Positions 1-8,766 are shown, numbered from the stretch's first letter. The stretch: 41,377 nucleotides of DNA from Candidatus Methanomethylicus oleisabuli (GCA_001717025.1 MAGU01000081.1:1-41377), one strand, 5' to 3'. Program-made: numbers and translations. Notes: a model not told the origin generated them from the letters alone.

Positions 1-1
1 T

Positions 2-34
2 TCGTCGGCAGCGTCAGATGTGTATAAGAGACAG
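2..34 (+). other. Illumina Nextera transposase adapter (contamination)
   Basis: Positions 2-34 match, base for base as I remember it, the Nextera Read 1 adapter, ending in the 19-bp mosaic end AGATGTGTATAAGAGACAG (16-34). Genomic sequence begins at 35. This is untrimmed library sequence and not biology. It also explains why the GrpE frame on the minus strand ends abruptly here. Confidence 0.97.
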
Positions 35-425
35 CCATCAGCTTCTTGAGCTTCTTGAGGGTCATCTCGACGCCCTGGACTATCGCTTCCGATGTGCAGG
101 TCTTCGCGACCTTCAACGCGAGCTCCAGCTCGTCCACGGTCTCCAGCAGTGAGCATAGAAGTTCCTCGTTGGCGAACGTGCGCATCTCATCGATCTGCTT
201 GTCGGTCCTGCGCCTGAGGTTCTCATAGTCGGCCTGCATATACTTCAGCTTAGCTTCGAGATCGTCGGCTCGCGCCTTCTCCTCAGCGTATGCCTTGATC
301 ATCAGTTCTAGCTGCCCCCGCAGCTTCGCCAGGTCCGACTCTTTTGGCTTGACTTGCGCCTGTGGCTGTGCTTGAGGCTGCGGTTTCGACTGCTGTTGAG
401 GCTTCTGATTCTCCGAGCTGTCCAT
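35..425 (-). CDS. grpE: GrpE nucleotide exchange factor, 3' end missing
   Basis: GrpE is the nucleotide exchange factor for the DnaK chaperone in the cytoplasm. The frame starts at ATG 425, has GGGGAG six bases upstream, and stays open for 130 residues until it runs into the adapter. Residues 1-25 are a Gln/Pro/Lys-rich disordered leader. A long charged coiled coil follows, containing the GrpE signature YMQADYENLRRRTDKQ (about residues 63-78) and then ANEELLCSLLETVDELELAL (about 86-105), the start of the four-helix dimerisation region. The family is usually 170-200 residues, so the C-terminal beta domain that contacts DnaK is lost with the contig end. dnaK or dnaJ may lie beyond it, which cannot be seen. 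In archaea this chaperone set is thought to come from bacteria. Identification is firm. Confidence 0.93.
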
Positions 426-470
426 TGCGACTCCCCTTGGCGAATTTGAGGCTATTATATTGCAAAGCGA

Positions 471-478
471 TATATAAA
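471..478 (-). promoter_or_regulatory. TATA box of grpE
   Basis: On the minus strand TTTATATA lies about 50 bases upstream of the grpE ATG, preceded by AAAG that could serve as a BRE. With archaeal spacing transcription would begin near 450, giving a leader of about 25 nt that holds the GGGGAG ribosome site. The divergent gene starts at 578, so 426-577 is a shared divergent promoter region. Confidence 0.6.
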
Positions 479-577
479 CTTTGAAAAGGGGCATATATTG
501 ACTTTGTTTTTAGGCAGCCTCCGGACAGGGCAGGTTATTTATGTGGGTTTGGGATAAGGAGTTTAAGGTGTTACATC

Positions 578-1690
578 ATGGTTCCAACACCGTCTGATCT
601 CGTTGACGCGTGTATCTTCTGCGGCATCTGTTCAGAGGTTTGCCCTTTCTATAAGGCTACCAACGACCTCAAAAATGGCGCTATGGGAAAGGTGGAGGCT
701 GCTCAGAGGCTCTTCTCGGGAAAGGAGTTGAATGATAGCGACATGGAGACGCTCCTGCTCTGCACGAGGTGCGACCGATGCCTCGGGGTCTGCCCCGTCA
801 ATATACCAGTATCGGATATAGTGCAGGGCGCGAGGGCGGAGCTCCGTAAGAAGGGGAATGTGCCGGAGAAGTACAAGACGATAGCGGATGCGATAATAAA
901 GACGGGTTCACCAACAGGGTTGCCGGCTGAGAAGAGGCGGGCATGCATCCCCGATGGTTACACGCCCCCTGCGAAGGCGAAGTACCTCTATTACACCGGC
1001 TGCTGGTCGGCGCTGAGGCTCCCTGAGACATCGAAGGCGACCATGGAGCTGCTAAGGAAGGCAAATGTGGACTTCACGACACTGGGCGAGAGGGAGTGGT
1101 GCTGCGGGCTGTTCCTCATCGACACAGGAATGCTGGACGAGAGTAAGAGGCTGGCAGAAGCCAACACGCTCCTGCTAGAGTCTACAGGGGCGGAGGTCGT
1201 CGTCTGCGAGTGCCCCTCTTGTCATGATGTCTTCAAGGGCATCTATCCGAAGCTCTTCAGGCAGCCGAAGTATCGCGTCATGCATATATCGGAGATGCTC
1301 AAGGAGCTCATCGACTCAGGCCGACTGAAGGTCAGTAAGGATGCGGAAAGGAAGGCGATCTACAAAGATCCTTGCCCGCTAGTGCGGAGGCATGGCATAA
1401 CTGATGAGCCAAGAGCGGTCGTCTCAAGCTGCACAACCCTGCTTGAGTTTGATGACAACAGGGAAAACGCACTCTGCTGCGGGGCTCCTGCAGGCGTGAA
1501 GCCGGTATATCCTGATGTTGCAAATAGGCTAGCCCAGATGCTGCTCGAAGAGGCTAAGAAGAAGGGGGCGGATGAGATTGCAATGGGCTGCGTATTCTGC
1601 ATGTATCACATGGCAGGGGTCTCGAAGGAGGCTGACAAATACCCGAAGATGCTGACACTCTCCCAGCAGGTCAAGGAAGCGTTGAAATAA
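578..1690 (+). CDS. HdrD/GlpC-like (Fe-S)-binding CCG-domain protein
   Basis: This is a 370-residue electron-transfer protein of the heterodisulfide reductase subunit D / GlpC / LutA type. Two [4Fe-4S] ferredoxin motifs sit at the N-terminus: C12-C15-C18-C22 and C62-C65-C68-C72. Two CCG domains follow. The first has C142, C175-C176, C212 and C215; the second has C266, C300-C301, C338 and C341. In HdrB/HdrD the CCG domains bind the noncubane clusters that reduce disulfides. The expected cysteines are all present, so it should be functional. It stands alone, with no HdrE-like cytochrome b or flavin dehydrogenase beside it, so the substrate (heterodisulfide, lactate, glycolate or glycerol 3-phosphate) cannot be assigned. 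A TATA-like TTATTTATG lies near 535-543 and GGTG at 567-570 precedes the ATG. Confidence 0.88.
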   Translation: MVPTPSDLVDACIFCGICSEVCPFYKATNDLKNGAMGKVEAAQRLFSGKELNDSDMETLLLCTRCDRCLGVCPVNIPVSDIVQGARAELRKKGNVPEKYKTIADAIIKTGSPTGLPAEKRRACIPDGYTPPAKAKYLYYTGCWSALRLPETSKATMELLRKANVDFTTLGEREWCCGLFLIDTGMLDESKRLAEANTLLLESTGAEVVVCECPSCHDVFKGIYPKLFRQPKYRVMHISEMLKELIDSGRLKVSKDAERKAIYKDPCPLVRRHGITDEPRAVVSSCTTLLEFDDNRENALCCGAPAGVKPVYPDVANRLAQMLLEEAKKKGADEIAMGCVFCMYHMAGVSKEADKYPKMLTLSQQVKEALK

Positions 1691-1801
1691 TTAAAATTAA
1701 CGAAGTCGGTTCATGTCGAGCCGGTACTAACCGAGCGATATCTGCGCTACCCCGATTAGCAATGGCTAGGCGATTCATTGCACATCTGCATCGTAAGGCG
1801 C

Positions 1802-2209
1802 TCATGCCGTCCCTTTCTTGAACTTCTGGCTGAGCGGGACCCTCTTCCCATCCTTAACGTAGCTGATGGTAGTATTGAGCCTGACCCTCATCCCGAGGTT
1901 GTGGAACAGATCATAGAGGTCCTCTCCGGGTATGTCCTCGTTGAGCTGCCCCGTCCTGTAGAGGTTGGCGATATACTTGACGACCTCCAGAGCGGGTTGC
2001 GGGTATTGGGAAAGCGCTGCATCCAGCACCTCCTGCCCTCTGCCCAGTAGCTTTGATCTTACGAACTTCAGGTCGTCCTCAGGATTTGGCTTTGTCGGGG
2101 CATTCTTAGCCGCGGCTGCCTGCCGCTCAATCATAGCGCGCCTGCGCTCGTACTCTTGCATCTTGCGCCTCTTTATGGCGTCCAAGTCGTCAGATTCACT
2201 GTCAGGCAT
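1802..2209 (-). CDS. PDCD5-family DNA-binding protein
   Basis: This 135-residue protein belongs by pattern to the archaeal/eukaryotic PDCD5 (TFAR19) family, small helical proteins that bind DNA or chaperonin. Residues 1-40 form an acidic then Arg/Lys/Gln-rich helix (DAIKRRKMQEYERRRA), typical of the family. The core contains VVKYIANLYRTGQLNEDIP (about 78-96), which lines up with the conserved 'YLIQLAQxGQL' helix. The tail, with TTISYVKDGKRVPLSQKF, is basic and corresponds to the KFNRRK-type tail of eukaryotic homologues, though it is longer than in most archaeal members. It is convergent with the upstream Fe-S gene. The core similarity is recognisable by eye but not strong. Confidence 0.72.
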   Translation of the reverse strand: MPDSESDDLDAIKRRKMQEYERRRAMIERQAAAAKNAPTKPNPEDDLKFVRSKLLGRGQEVLDAALSQYPQPALEVVKYIANLYRTGQLNEDIPGEDLYDLFHNLGMRVRLNTTISYVKDGKRVPLSQKFKKGTA

Positions 2210-2315
2210 ATGAACTGCCTCAAATTACTGCGTGAGCGTGTACGGGATTGGAATGATGAAACACAGGGATAAATCTAACGGTAACCGGCTGGCGGAGTGC
2301 AAATAGGCGATGCCG

Positions 2316-2345
2316 AAAGAAAAAAAGCAAAGAAAAAAGGGGGGG
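2316..2345 (-). terminator. Poly-T terminator after the M6-like protease
   Basis: Read on the minus strand, the stretch just after the protease stop codon is a C-run followed by two long T-runs (CCCCCCTTTTTTCTTTGC and then TTTTTTTC). Archaeal transcription commonly ends at such oligo-T tracts without needing a hairpin. Confidence 0.6.
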
Positions 2346-2353
2346 AAAGGCGG

Positions 2354-4426
2354 CTACCTCGACCCGCCGCTGATAAGGTAGTCCGTTGCCCCTGTCTCCA
2401 TAATTGGGGTGACTACCAGCACCACATAGCTCGGCGCCTTGGCGTATGCCGCCATCGAGCCCACATTGTTGCGGTTCAGCGGCACATCGACGGGCAGGTA
2501 CCTCCACCTTCCGAAGAGGTAAACCGCCTGCACCATGGACACCTCGAAGTCGGCTGCGGGGTAATCGTTGCCCTGCAGAACAACAAAGCTGCCGCTGACC
2601 TTGACGTCATTGACATACCAGCCCTCGTTTGTGGTGTACCAATCGGTGACATACCTGAAGGATATCATCACAGTCTGCCCAGCATACGCGCTTAGGTCGA
2701 ATGACATCGGCATCCAGCCAGGGAAGCCGGGACTAGTGCCGGTCAGACCTGGCAGGTTCTCGATCACTGTGGGATGCGCATCACTAGCTGCATCGTAGGT
2801 TGTGTATTCGTTGGTGAGGGAGGCCCACGTGCTGCCGCTGTCTGTCGACGCCTGCACGAAGCCGAAGTCCCACCCCTCCTCTATATCGTACTTGGTGCTG
2901 AATGTAAGCGTGGGGTTCGACGGGTCTACGTAGGCGTTGAATGTCAACGAGACGTCGGCTAGGTCTGATCCCGTCCCCGAGTACCAGTAGCCATTGTAAC
3001 GCCAGCCGTAGACCGCGTATGGGCTACCAGCGATGCTGACGCGGCCGATCCTGCTGCTCCAATCGGTGAACCTGATGTAGTCAGAGCCGTATGGTCCTAT
3101 CAGCGAGATTCCTGTATCGTCGCCATAGTACGTGATCGTGCTGTTGAACTGTGACCCCGCCATTGCCAGCACGTTTCCGCTCACGGTGTAGGTCCTCACA
3201 GGGATGATATCAGGGGCGTTGAGGTCAAGGCTCTTGTAGTTGTACTTCCCGAGACCGAAGTTGTCCGATCTTATGAGGTTCGCCAACTTCCAGTCGTGGA
3301 AGACGCCGTCGAAGGTCTTGCTGTACCCGAACGCCGAGAGCGCGTTGTTGATCCCGTCTATGCCGGGGATGCCCTGTCGCATGAAGTAGCTGATCAATTC
3401 TGAGCCGCCGTAGTGGTCGCTAAGGTAAACCGTGAAGAGAGCGGCTGCGCCATAGTCTGCGAGTATGTTGATGTCCCCCTGGTCGCCCCAGAGCGTAAGG
3501 GAGTTGTCAGGCGTCGCGAAGTATGAGTTCAAGTAAGAAGCGTCGATGCCGTAGCCGCAGAGGAGCTCGGCGTACATGCTGCACCCCTCGTTAATGAATA
3601 GCTCATCGTAGGGCTGCAGATCATCGTGGATGTTGTGCTGGAATTCGTGCGCGGCGGTGGACTCGTAGACGTGCGGCCTGGTTACGCAGAGGTCGGGGCG
3701 CGCTGCGAGCCACTGCGCCCCATAATCGCCGAGCCGCTGATACCAGCGCCAGCAGTCGATGTGTATTATGTTCCGGTCATAGTAGTAGTTGTAGGTCGGG
3801 CTGAAGAATCCCGCGACGTAGGACGGGTAGCTCGGGTCGTAGTAGTTGTCGTCCAAGATGTTGTAGACCTTGACCATTATCCTCTGGCCGTTGTCGGTCT
3901 CGGTCCAGTTCCAGTACTCCTCAGGATATCCAATATACTCGAATAGGGTATCGTTGCCGTATCTATCATTGGGGGTGCCGAAGTACGTCGTGTCGTTCGA
4001 GTATATGACGCTGTTGAACTCCTCGGCGAGATACTGGCACATCTCATCCGTGACCATCGTGTTGTAAGGATCGGCGTTCCTCGGGTCGCCCGGCAGGAAC
4101 GACAGGTCGTCTGCCGTCCAGATCTCTACGTTCCCGGAGATCGCCCTGAGCGTCATTGTGCCGTCGCCCGAGGCGGTCTCAAACTCGATCAGCCAATCCC
4201 ACGCCTTCGTCCCTATAGGAGGCGTGGATTCGAAGCTCTCAAGCGTTGGCGTGGCGCTCCTTGAGCCATCGTATGACGTTGAGCCCAACGTGGGCAAGGC
4301 AGCGGCGCCTGCCTGCCTCGTCCTCCAGTCTACAGGCGTATAATCAGGATAGGCACCGCTTGAGGTTCCGGCTCCGACAGGCGCTCCTACAAAAAACAGA
4401 GGGCTGATCATCAATAAGGCTAGCAA
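2354..4426 (-). CDS. Secreted M6-like (immune inhibitor A-type) zinc metalloprotease
   Basis: This is a 690-residue exported protein (numbering from TTG 4426). The first 20 residues are a hydrophobic signal core ending GAPVGAG. The zinc site is HEFQH at 260-264, followed by NEG with E280, the HExxH-plus-Glu layout of gluzincin/M6-type peptidases. Around residues 500-640 is a jelly-roll (MAM-like) region with 'GWDFGFVQASTDSG' and 'EGWYVNDVKV', as in immune inhibitor A proteases. It probably degrades extracellular protein. The start is odd: the only standard in-frame start near the signal peptide is TTG 4426, yet a perfect GGAGGGG (minus strand, about 4451-4457) sits six bases before an in-frame ATA at 4444-4442. 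That ATA begins Ile/Met-Lys-Lys-Thr-Gly, an ideal signal-peptide N-region. The true start may therefore be ATA 4444. Confidence 0.85.
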   Translation of the reverse strand: MLALLMISPLFFVGAPVGAGTSSGAYPDYTPVDWRTRQAGAAALPTLGSTSYDGSRSATPTLESFESTPPIGTKAWDWLIEFETASGDGTMTLRAISGNVEIWTADDLSFLPGDPRNADPYNTMVTDEMCQYLAEEFNSVIYSNDTTYFGTPNDRYGNDTLFEYIGYPEEYWNWTETDNGQRIMVKVYNILDDNYYDPSYPSYVAGFFSPTYNYYYDRNIIHIDCWRWYQRLGDYGAQWLAARPDLCVTRPHVYESTAAHEFQHNIHDDLQPYDELFINEGCSMYAELLCGYGIDASYLNSYFATPDNSLTLWGDQGDINILADYGAAALFTVYLSDHYGGSELISYFMRQGIPGIDGINNALSAFGYSKTFDGVFHDWKLANLIRSDNFGLGKYNYKSLDLNAPDIIPVRTYTVSGNVLAMAGSQFNSTITYYGDDTGISLIGPYGSDYIRFTDWSSRIGRVSIAGSPYAVYGWRYNGYWYSGTGSDLADVSLTFNAYVDPSNPTLTFSTKYDIEEGWDFGFVQASTDSGSTWASLTNEYTTYDAASDAHPTVIENLPGLTGTSPGFPGWMPMSFDLSAYAGQTVMISFRYVTDWYTTNEGWYVNDVKVSGSFVVLQGNDYPAADFEVSMVQAVYLFGRWRYLPVDVPLNRNNVGSMAAYAKAPSYVVLVVTPIMETGATDYLISGGSR

Positions 4427-4543
4427 AATGCCTGTTTTTTTTATAAAAACCCCTCCGAAATATGAGATATACTTTGCAGAAGGCGTTATTTAGCGATTTC
4501 CACTCTATGACGCACAGTGCGACGACCGAGGCAGTCAAGCGTG

Positions 4544-5041
4544 CTATCGCTGCCCCTTGCGGTGCCTCGCGACGAACGGAGGCATGTAGTCAGGCAGATC
4601 AGGATTGCCCTTCAGGTAGTGGCAGCAGACGGTCTGCCCCTCCATAGATGCCCACATCGCCTCCGGCACGAGCTTGTAGTATTCCCTGAGCTCTCGCCTC
4701 TCATAATCGCCACCCTTCCCAGCCCGCTTCTTTGAGAGGAACTTGAAGGCGAGTATCAGCCGCCGCTGCGGATACCTCTTGAATCCGTTTATGAGAAATA
4801 TGTCCCTGCGGATCTGGTCCCAGTCCACATAGAGGTGATCCTTCGCCCCCGCCTTCGCCTCGACGATGTCCAATTCGCCGGTAGCGTCGTTCGTTGCCAT
4901 CACGTCGGGGAGGTAAGCGCTGTTTCCCCCAGTCCTGTACGACCACCACCCTGCGTCCCTGTATCGCTTGACGAGGTCTCGCTCGAACCCCTGCCCCCTG
5001 CTCTTGCGTATGCGCGCAACGTGAACCGCAGAGTCAGGCAT
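4544..5041 (-). CDS. Hjc-like archaeal Holliday junction resolvase
   Basis: The 165-residue protein carries the PD-(D/E)xK nuclease layout of Hjc: basic N-terminus RKSRGQGFERDLVKRY with E20, an Arg-Thr-Gly-Gly loop (36-39), PDV with D46, and E61-x-K63 in VEAK. Hjc cuts four-way DNA junctions during recombination. The N-terminal 80 residues fit well. The C-terminal half, with AFKFLSKKRAGKGGDYERRE, extends beyond the usual 120-140 residues and has a Cys-Cys-His segment near residue 139. Its ATG overlaps the end of the Nudix gene by eight bases, so the two are translationally coupled. It could instead be a restriction-endonuclease-like nuclease of the same fold. Confidence 0.75.
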   Translation of the reverse strand: MPDSAVHVARIRKSRGQGFERDLVKRYRDAGWWSYRTGGNSAYLPDVMATNDATGELDIVEAKAGAKDHLYVDWDQIRRDIFLINGFKRYPQRRLILAFKFLSKKRAGKGGDYERRELREYYKLVPEAMWASMEGQTVCCHYLKGNPDLPDYMPPFVARHRKGQR

Positions 5042-5684
5042 TGCCCGCTGCCCCCCCGATGTTAGGCAGTAACACCTTACTTACGAAGCATGCGTAGTAG
5101 AGAAGGGAGGCAATTGTCTTGGAGTCCTCGATCTCGTTCGACTCCACCATACGGAGGGCTTCGGCTAGAGGGACTAGCGTGCACTCCACCATCTCATCGT
5201 CATTCGGGTTCGGCTGACCGCGCCTGATTCCCTCGGCCAAGAAGACGTGGATGACCTCTTTGCTGTAACCGGGGGCTGCGTAGAACCTGAAGAGAGGCTT
5301 CATCGAGCTGGCCTTGTAGCCGGTCTCCTCTTCGAGTTCCCTTGCTGCACAGTCCTCGGGATCCTCGCCCTCCTCGCGAGTTCCCGCCGGAACCTCCCAG
5401 AGTACCTTCCGGGCGGCATGCCGGTATTGCCTCTCGAGCAGGACCTTCCCGTTATCGGCGGCTATGATCGCCACTGCACCCCTGTGCACAACGACCTCTC
5501 GCTCAGCGATCCTGCCGTTAGGTAGCATCACCCTGTCAACGTCTACCAAGAGGAGGCTCCCCCTGAAGACGCGCGATGATGATGTCACGGTCTCGACCTT
5601 CGCCCTGTTGGCAACCTCTTCAGCGTCCGAGACGGCGACATGAGCAGGAGGGGCATCGTAGCCTACGCTATTCCCATTCTTCAT
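5034..5684 (-). CDS. Nudix hydrolase, ADP-ribose pyrophosphatase type
   Basis: A full Nudix box is present: G-x5-E-x7-R-E-x2-E-E-x-G in GTREEGEDPEDCAARELEEE followed by TGY. The preceding strands (VEVVHRGAVAIIA-like, VLLERQYRHAARKVLWEVPAG) are typical of ADP-ribose / nucleoside-diphosphate-sugar pyrophosphatases, which hydrolyse ADP-ribose to AMP and ribose 5-phosphate. I start it at ATG 5684 because this ATG overlaps the stop of the AIM24 gene (ATGA) and is preceded by GAGGGCGAG. A longer frame to 5723 would overlap the upstream gene by 43 bases and add a low-complexity leader. From 5684 the protein is 216 residues, slightly longer than usual, with a 30-residue extra N-terminus. Confidence 0.88.
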   Translation of the reverse strand: MKNGNSVGYDAPPAHVAVSDAEEVANRAKVETVTSSSRVFRGSLLLVDVDRVMLPNGRIAEREVVVHRGAVAIIAADNGKVLLERQYRHAARKVLWEVPAGTREEGEDPEDCAARELEEETGYKASSMKPLFRFYAAPGYSKEVIHVFLAEGIRRGQPNPNDDEMVECTLVPLAEALRMVESNEIEDSKTIASLLYYACFVSKVLLPNIGGAAGNA

Positions 5685-6373
5685 TTTGCGCTCGCCCTCA
5701 CCTTTGGCTCGAGCAACTCCCAAAGCCAGTCAGCGAACTCGCGCGGGCTCTTGGTCTGGAGCAGCACCTCTCCAGGGCCGGTTATCCTCGTCGCTAGCCC
5801 CTCGCCACCAAGGATGGAAGATTTTAGCCCTCCGACCTTCTCTATGTCATACTTGCATGTGCTGCTGAATGCGACGAGGTGAAAGTTGTCGACCATCAGC
5901 TGTTCCCCTGGACCGAGGAGGTGCCTGTCAATGGCGCCGAAGGTGTTTATGAATAGATCGCCCACTCCGGTGACCTTGATCATGAAGAGGCCCTGACCGA
6001 AGATCCCCTTTGTGAACCCCTGCCACGATACATCGAGGTCCACATTGGGCGATGATACCACATAAGACTCCTTTCGGATTATCCAGCCGTTGCTCCCATC
6101 CAGAGCGAGGTGGTCTATGTCGCCTATCGGGGCAGAGACGAAGCCTATCTCAGCCGGTCCATCCTTCGCGGCATACTCGTTGACCCAGAATGACTGCCCA
6201 CCCAAGAGCTTCAGCCCTAATGAGCCCAAGAGTCCCGACCTTGACTTTGTGTGGATCTTGATGTTTGGGCTCATGTATGTCATGGCTCCAGACTCGCCTA
6301 TGATCGACTCGCCCTCCTTCAGCCTTATTGCGATGAGCGAATACGACGGCTTGAACTTGATCTCATAATCCAT
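5681..6373 (-). CDS. AIM24 / TIGR00266 family protein
   Basis: The 230-residue sequence follows the AIM24 (DUF124) family throughout: SGAMTYMSPNIKI near residue 28, glycine-rich 'GLLGSLGLKLLGGQSFWVNEY' region, 'IIRKESYVVSSPNVDLDVSWQGF', and the end 'GPGEVLLQTKSPREFADWL'. These proteins form a double-psi or beta-helix-like fold; the yeast homologue acts in mitochondrial inner membrane organisation, and the prokaryotic role is unknown. It heads a tight operon with the Nudix and Hjc-like genes (ATGA and eight-base overlaps). Confidence 0.88.
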   Translation of the reverse strand: MDYEIKFKPSYSLIAIRLKEGESIIGESGAMTYMSPNIKIHTKSRSGLLGSLGLKLLGGQSFWVNEYAAKDGPAEIGFVSAPIGDIDHLALDGSNGWIIRKESYVVSSPNVDLDVSWQGFTKGIFGQGLFMIKVTGVGDLFINTFGAIDRHLLGPGEQLMVDNFHLVAFSSTCKYDIEKVGGLKSSILGGEGLATRITGPGEVLLQTKSPREFADWLWELLEPKVRASAK

Positions 6374-6479
6374 TCTAATCGCCCTGCCTAGAATGAAAAA
6401 AATGCGGCATTTAAGGATTGCCAGAGCACCATGTTAAACAGCAGTTTTCACGAGTTACATTTGGGCATCTTGTGACGCG

Positions 6480-7700
6480 CTATGCCTTTGGTCTCTTCCT
6501 CGCCGTCACGATGCTTATCACGTCGCGGTCCCTCAGGGTGTAGTCGTTCGGGAGCCGGAATCCGCTGGTCGCGTCTATGGCGTATAGGAAGCCGTCGGCA
6601 AGGTGCGTATGAACCGCCTTCGCCAAGTCGAGAGGGGTGGAGCCGTGAGGCAGCATGTATGCGTCCGGCAGGACGTTGCCCTTGCTGTCGGAGTACCGCT
6701 TAGCATCCTCGACGGGGTAGACGACGTTCATCTTCATGAGCTTGAACACGGCGGCGGACATCGCAAGGTCGACCCCCGTCCTAAGCCACTTATCCAGCAT
6801 CCTCCCCTTAACGTAGTCAAGCGCCCATTTCTGCCTGGCGCTGAGCATCGACTCATCCTTGATCCTGAAGATCTCCTCCCCCGGGATGTAAGAGATCAGC
6901 CCCATCTTCTCTGCCCGTCTAAGAACCAGCTCCACATCAGCCGAGACCGGTACAACGAATGCCTCGCCGAACGTGTCCTGCAGCCCCTTGAAGTTCCGCT
7001 CGGCGACCGGCATGTCCATCTTGTTCGCGACGATTATTGTTGGCTTGGAGAGATACCGTATCTCTGCTGCGAATGCCCTGAAGTCCTCGTCCTCCCACTC
7101 GCTGAACTCGACGCCGCTGAGCTTTGTTCTGGATAGTGCATCGGCTATGTTCTTCTCCGAGACCTTTATACCGGAGAGGATCTCAAAGAGCGCCTTGCTC
7201 AATGGCATAGACTTGGCTTCTATGAGACGCGAGATCTTCTCGGCGTTCTCTACGAGGTTCTTGGTGTACCACTTGATGATCTCCTCTTCTACATCGTAGT
7301 AGTCCGCTAGAGGCGAGCCTAGACCGGGCTCGCAGACCTTGCCTTTCGAGTCGATGCTTCCGGATGTGTCGACGATATGGAGCAGGACATCCGCCTGGGC
7401 AGCGATCGATAGGAACTGGATGCCGAGCCCTGCGCCCTCCGAGGCGCCCTTTATGAGTCCTGGCAGGTCTATCACCTCGACCGGGATGAAACGCCAGCCA
7501 TCGATGCATGTGGAGTTCTTGGGCGCGTCCTTGACGCCAAGCTCCCTACAGACGCAGGCGGTCTTTAGGTAGCCCACACCATATGTTGGAGCCTTTGTCG
7601 TGAATGGGTAGTTGGAAATCTCGGCGTTCAGCATCGTGACTGCGTTGAAGAACGTTGTCTTTCCGGCGTTAGTTTTGCCTATCAGCCCAACCTTCAGCAC
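6480..7700 (-). CDS. YchF/Obg-family GTPase with TGS domain
   Basis: The 406-residue protein has the G1 loop GKTNAGKT (8-15), the G3 motif DLPG (78-81) and G4 NKMD (226-229). The C-terminal TGS domain (about 330-403) contains HGSTPLDLAKAVHTHL. The EGAGLG segment and two-helix insertion near 130-200 match archaeal YchF/OLA1-like proteins. These bind GTP or ATP and associate with ribosomes. NKMD is a standard guanine-specificity motif, whereas bacterial YchF/OLA1 has an altered NKxE-type motif and prefers ATP, so this one probably prefers GTP. Complete and apparently monocistronic. Confidence 0.9.
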   Translation of the reverse strand: MLKVGLIGKTNAGKTTFFNAVTMLNAEISNYPFTTKAPTYGVGYLKTACVCRELGVKDAPKNSTCIDGWRFIPVEVIDLPGLIKGASEGAGLGIQFLSIAAQADVLLHIVDTSGSIDSKGKVCEPGLGSPLADYYDVEEEIIKWYTKNLVENAEKISRLIEAKSMPLSKALFEILSGIKVSEKNIADALSRTKLSGVEFSEWEDEDFRAFAAEIRYLSKPTIIVANKMDMPVAERNFKGLQDTFGEAFVVPVSADVELVLRRAEKMGLISYIPGEEIFRIKDESMLSARQKWALDYVKGRMLDKWLRTGVDLAMSAAVFKLMKMNVVYPVEDAKRYSDSKGNVLPDAYMLPHGSTPLDLAKAVHTHLADGFLYAIDATSGFRLPNDYTLRDRDVISIVTARKRPKA

Positions 7701-7921
7701 AGGAAGACCTCAACTTTACTTGATTCGCGGAGCAATATATCGCCTTCTGTGCCTTGACTTAACGCCGTTCGCCATGCACAAGGAGCGCAGAGATGAGGCA
7801 GTTGCTTGAATCTTGTGCGGATGGGTTGAGGCGAGGTTATTGGGCGCAAGTCAACGACAGACGCACAGACATAAACATAAGAAAAGGCAAGGTCACTGGT
7901 TTAATCGGCTGCGTGGTCAGA

Positions 7922-8671
7922 ATGGAGATCAAGGACATCACCGGAAAGGACTTCGAGAGAGCTGATAAGACGGTTGGGCTACTGCCTGTCGGTAGCATCG
8001 AGAGGCACGGCAACCACCTGCCGCTTGGGACTGACGGTGAGCTGCCATCATTCATCGCGAAGGAGGCTGGGAGGAGGCTGGGCTGCATCGTCTTGCCAAC
8101 GGTCTGGTATGGCTCGTGTAATGCGATGAGGCCGTTCCCAGGGACGTTCGATGTAGACCAAGATGCGCTCTGCAGGTATGTGACGGCGATAATTGCTGAA
8201 GCGGAGAGGAACGGCATCAAGCTGCTCGTGATACTGAACGGGCATGGCGGGAACGCGGCACCGATACAGATGGCGGCTAGGGCGGCGACACACAGGGATG
8301 GAGCGGGCATAGCGGTGGTCGCCATCGATTGGTGGAGAGAGCTAGGGGCATCGAAGATGGCACTCTTCAAAGCGCCAGGACACGCCGGTGAGGACGAGAC
8401 GAGCGCGATGCTTGCGGTCGCTGGGGAGATGGTGAAGATGGACGATGCGATGAGCTGCGATGCGGAGTACCCGCGCCTGAGGGTCTACTCTAAAGCCATG
8501 GACAGACGGATATATGCGAAGGCGCTGACTGGCGATGCGACGACAGCTAACGCAGATAGCGGTAGGAAGCTCATTGAGGCGGCGGTCGATGACCTGGTGG
8601 CGCTGGTAAAAGACGCCCTAAAGGCGCTAGGGAGCTCGACCGAGAGGCGGCTTGAGGGTAGCCAAATATGA
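7922..8671 (+). CDS. Creatininase-family metal-dependent amidohydrolase
   Basis: The family signature GSIERHGNHLPLGTD (residues 24-38, with E27, H32 and D38) provides metal ligands, and NGHGGN and GHAGEDETS complete the two-metal site. Members include creatininase, the FAPy deformylase ArfB of archaeal F420/riboflavin synthesis, and the mycofactocin peptidase MftE. The sequence cannot tell which reaction is done; in an archaeon ArfB is worth testing. I start at ATG 7922 (MEIKDITGKDF), where the family fold begins. An upstream frame reaching 7793 adds 43 non-family residues and would overlap the promoter region. Confidence 0.85.
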   Translation: MEIKDITGKDFERADKTVGLLPVGSIERHGNHLPLGTDGELPSFIAKEAGRRLGCIVLPTVWYGSCNAMRPFPGTFDVDQDALCRYVTAIIAEAERNGIKLLVILNGHGGNAAPIQMAARAATHRDGAGIAVVAIDWWRELGASKMALFKAPGHAGEDETSAMLAVAGEMVKMDDAMSCDAEYPRLRVYSKAMDRRIYAKALTGDATTANADSGRKLIEAAVDDLVALVKDALKALGSSTERRLEGSQI

Positions 8672-8766
8672 CACGTTGTTCCGCATGCACCGATTTGGAT
8701 AGATATACATAGCGCCAAATGGGAATATGTGATTGTATCAGGATACCAATTTTAAGGTCGTAACAT

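Noticed and set aside
1706-1734. Inverted repeat TCGGTT / AACCGA after the HdrD-like gene, possible hairpin terminator
   Set aside because: Only a 6-bp stem with a 17-base loop and no T-run follows, so I do not call a terminator.
5684-5723. Longer start for the Nudix gene
   Set aside because: It would overlap the AIM24 gene by 43 bases, whereas ATG 5684 forms an ATGA junction with a good ribosome site.
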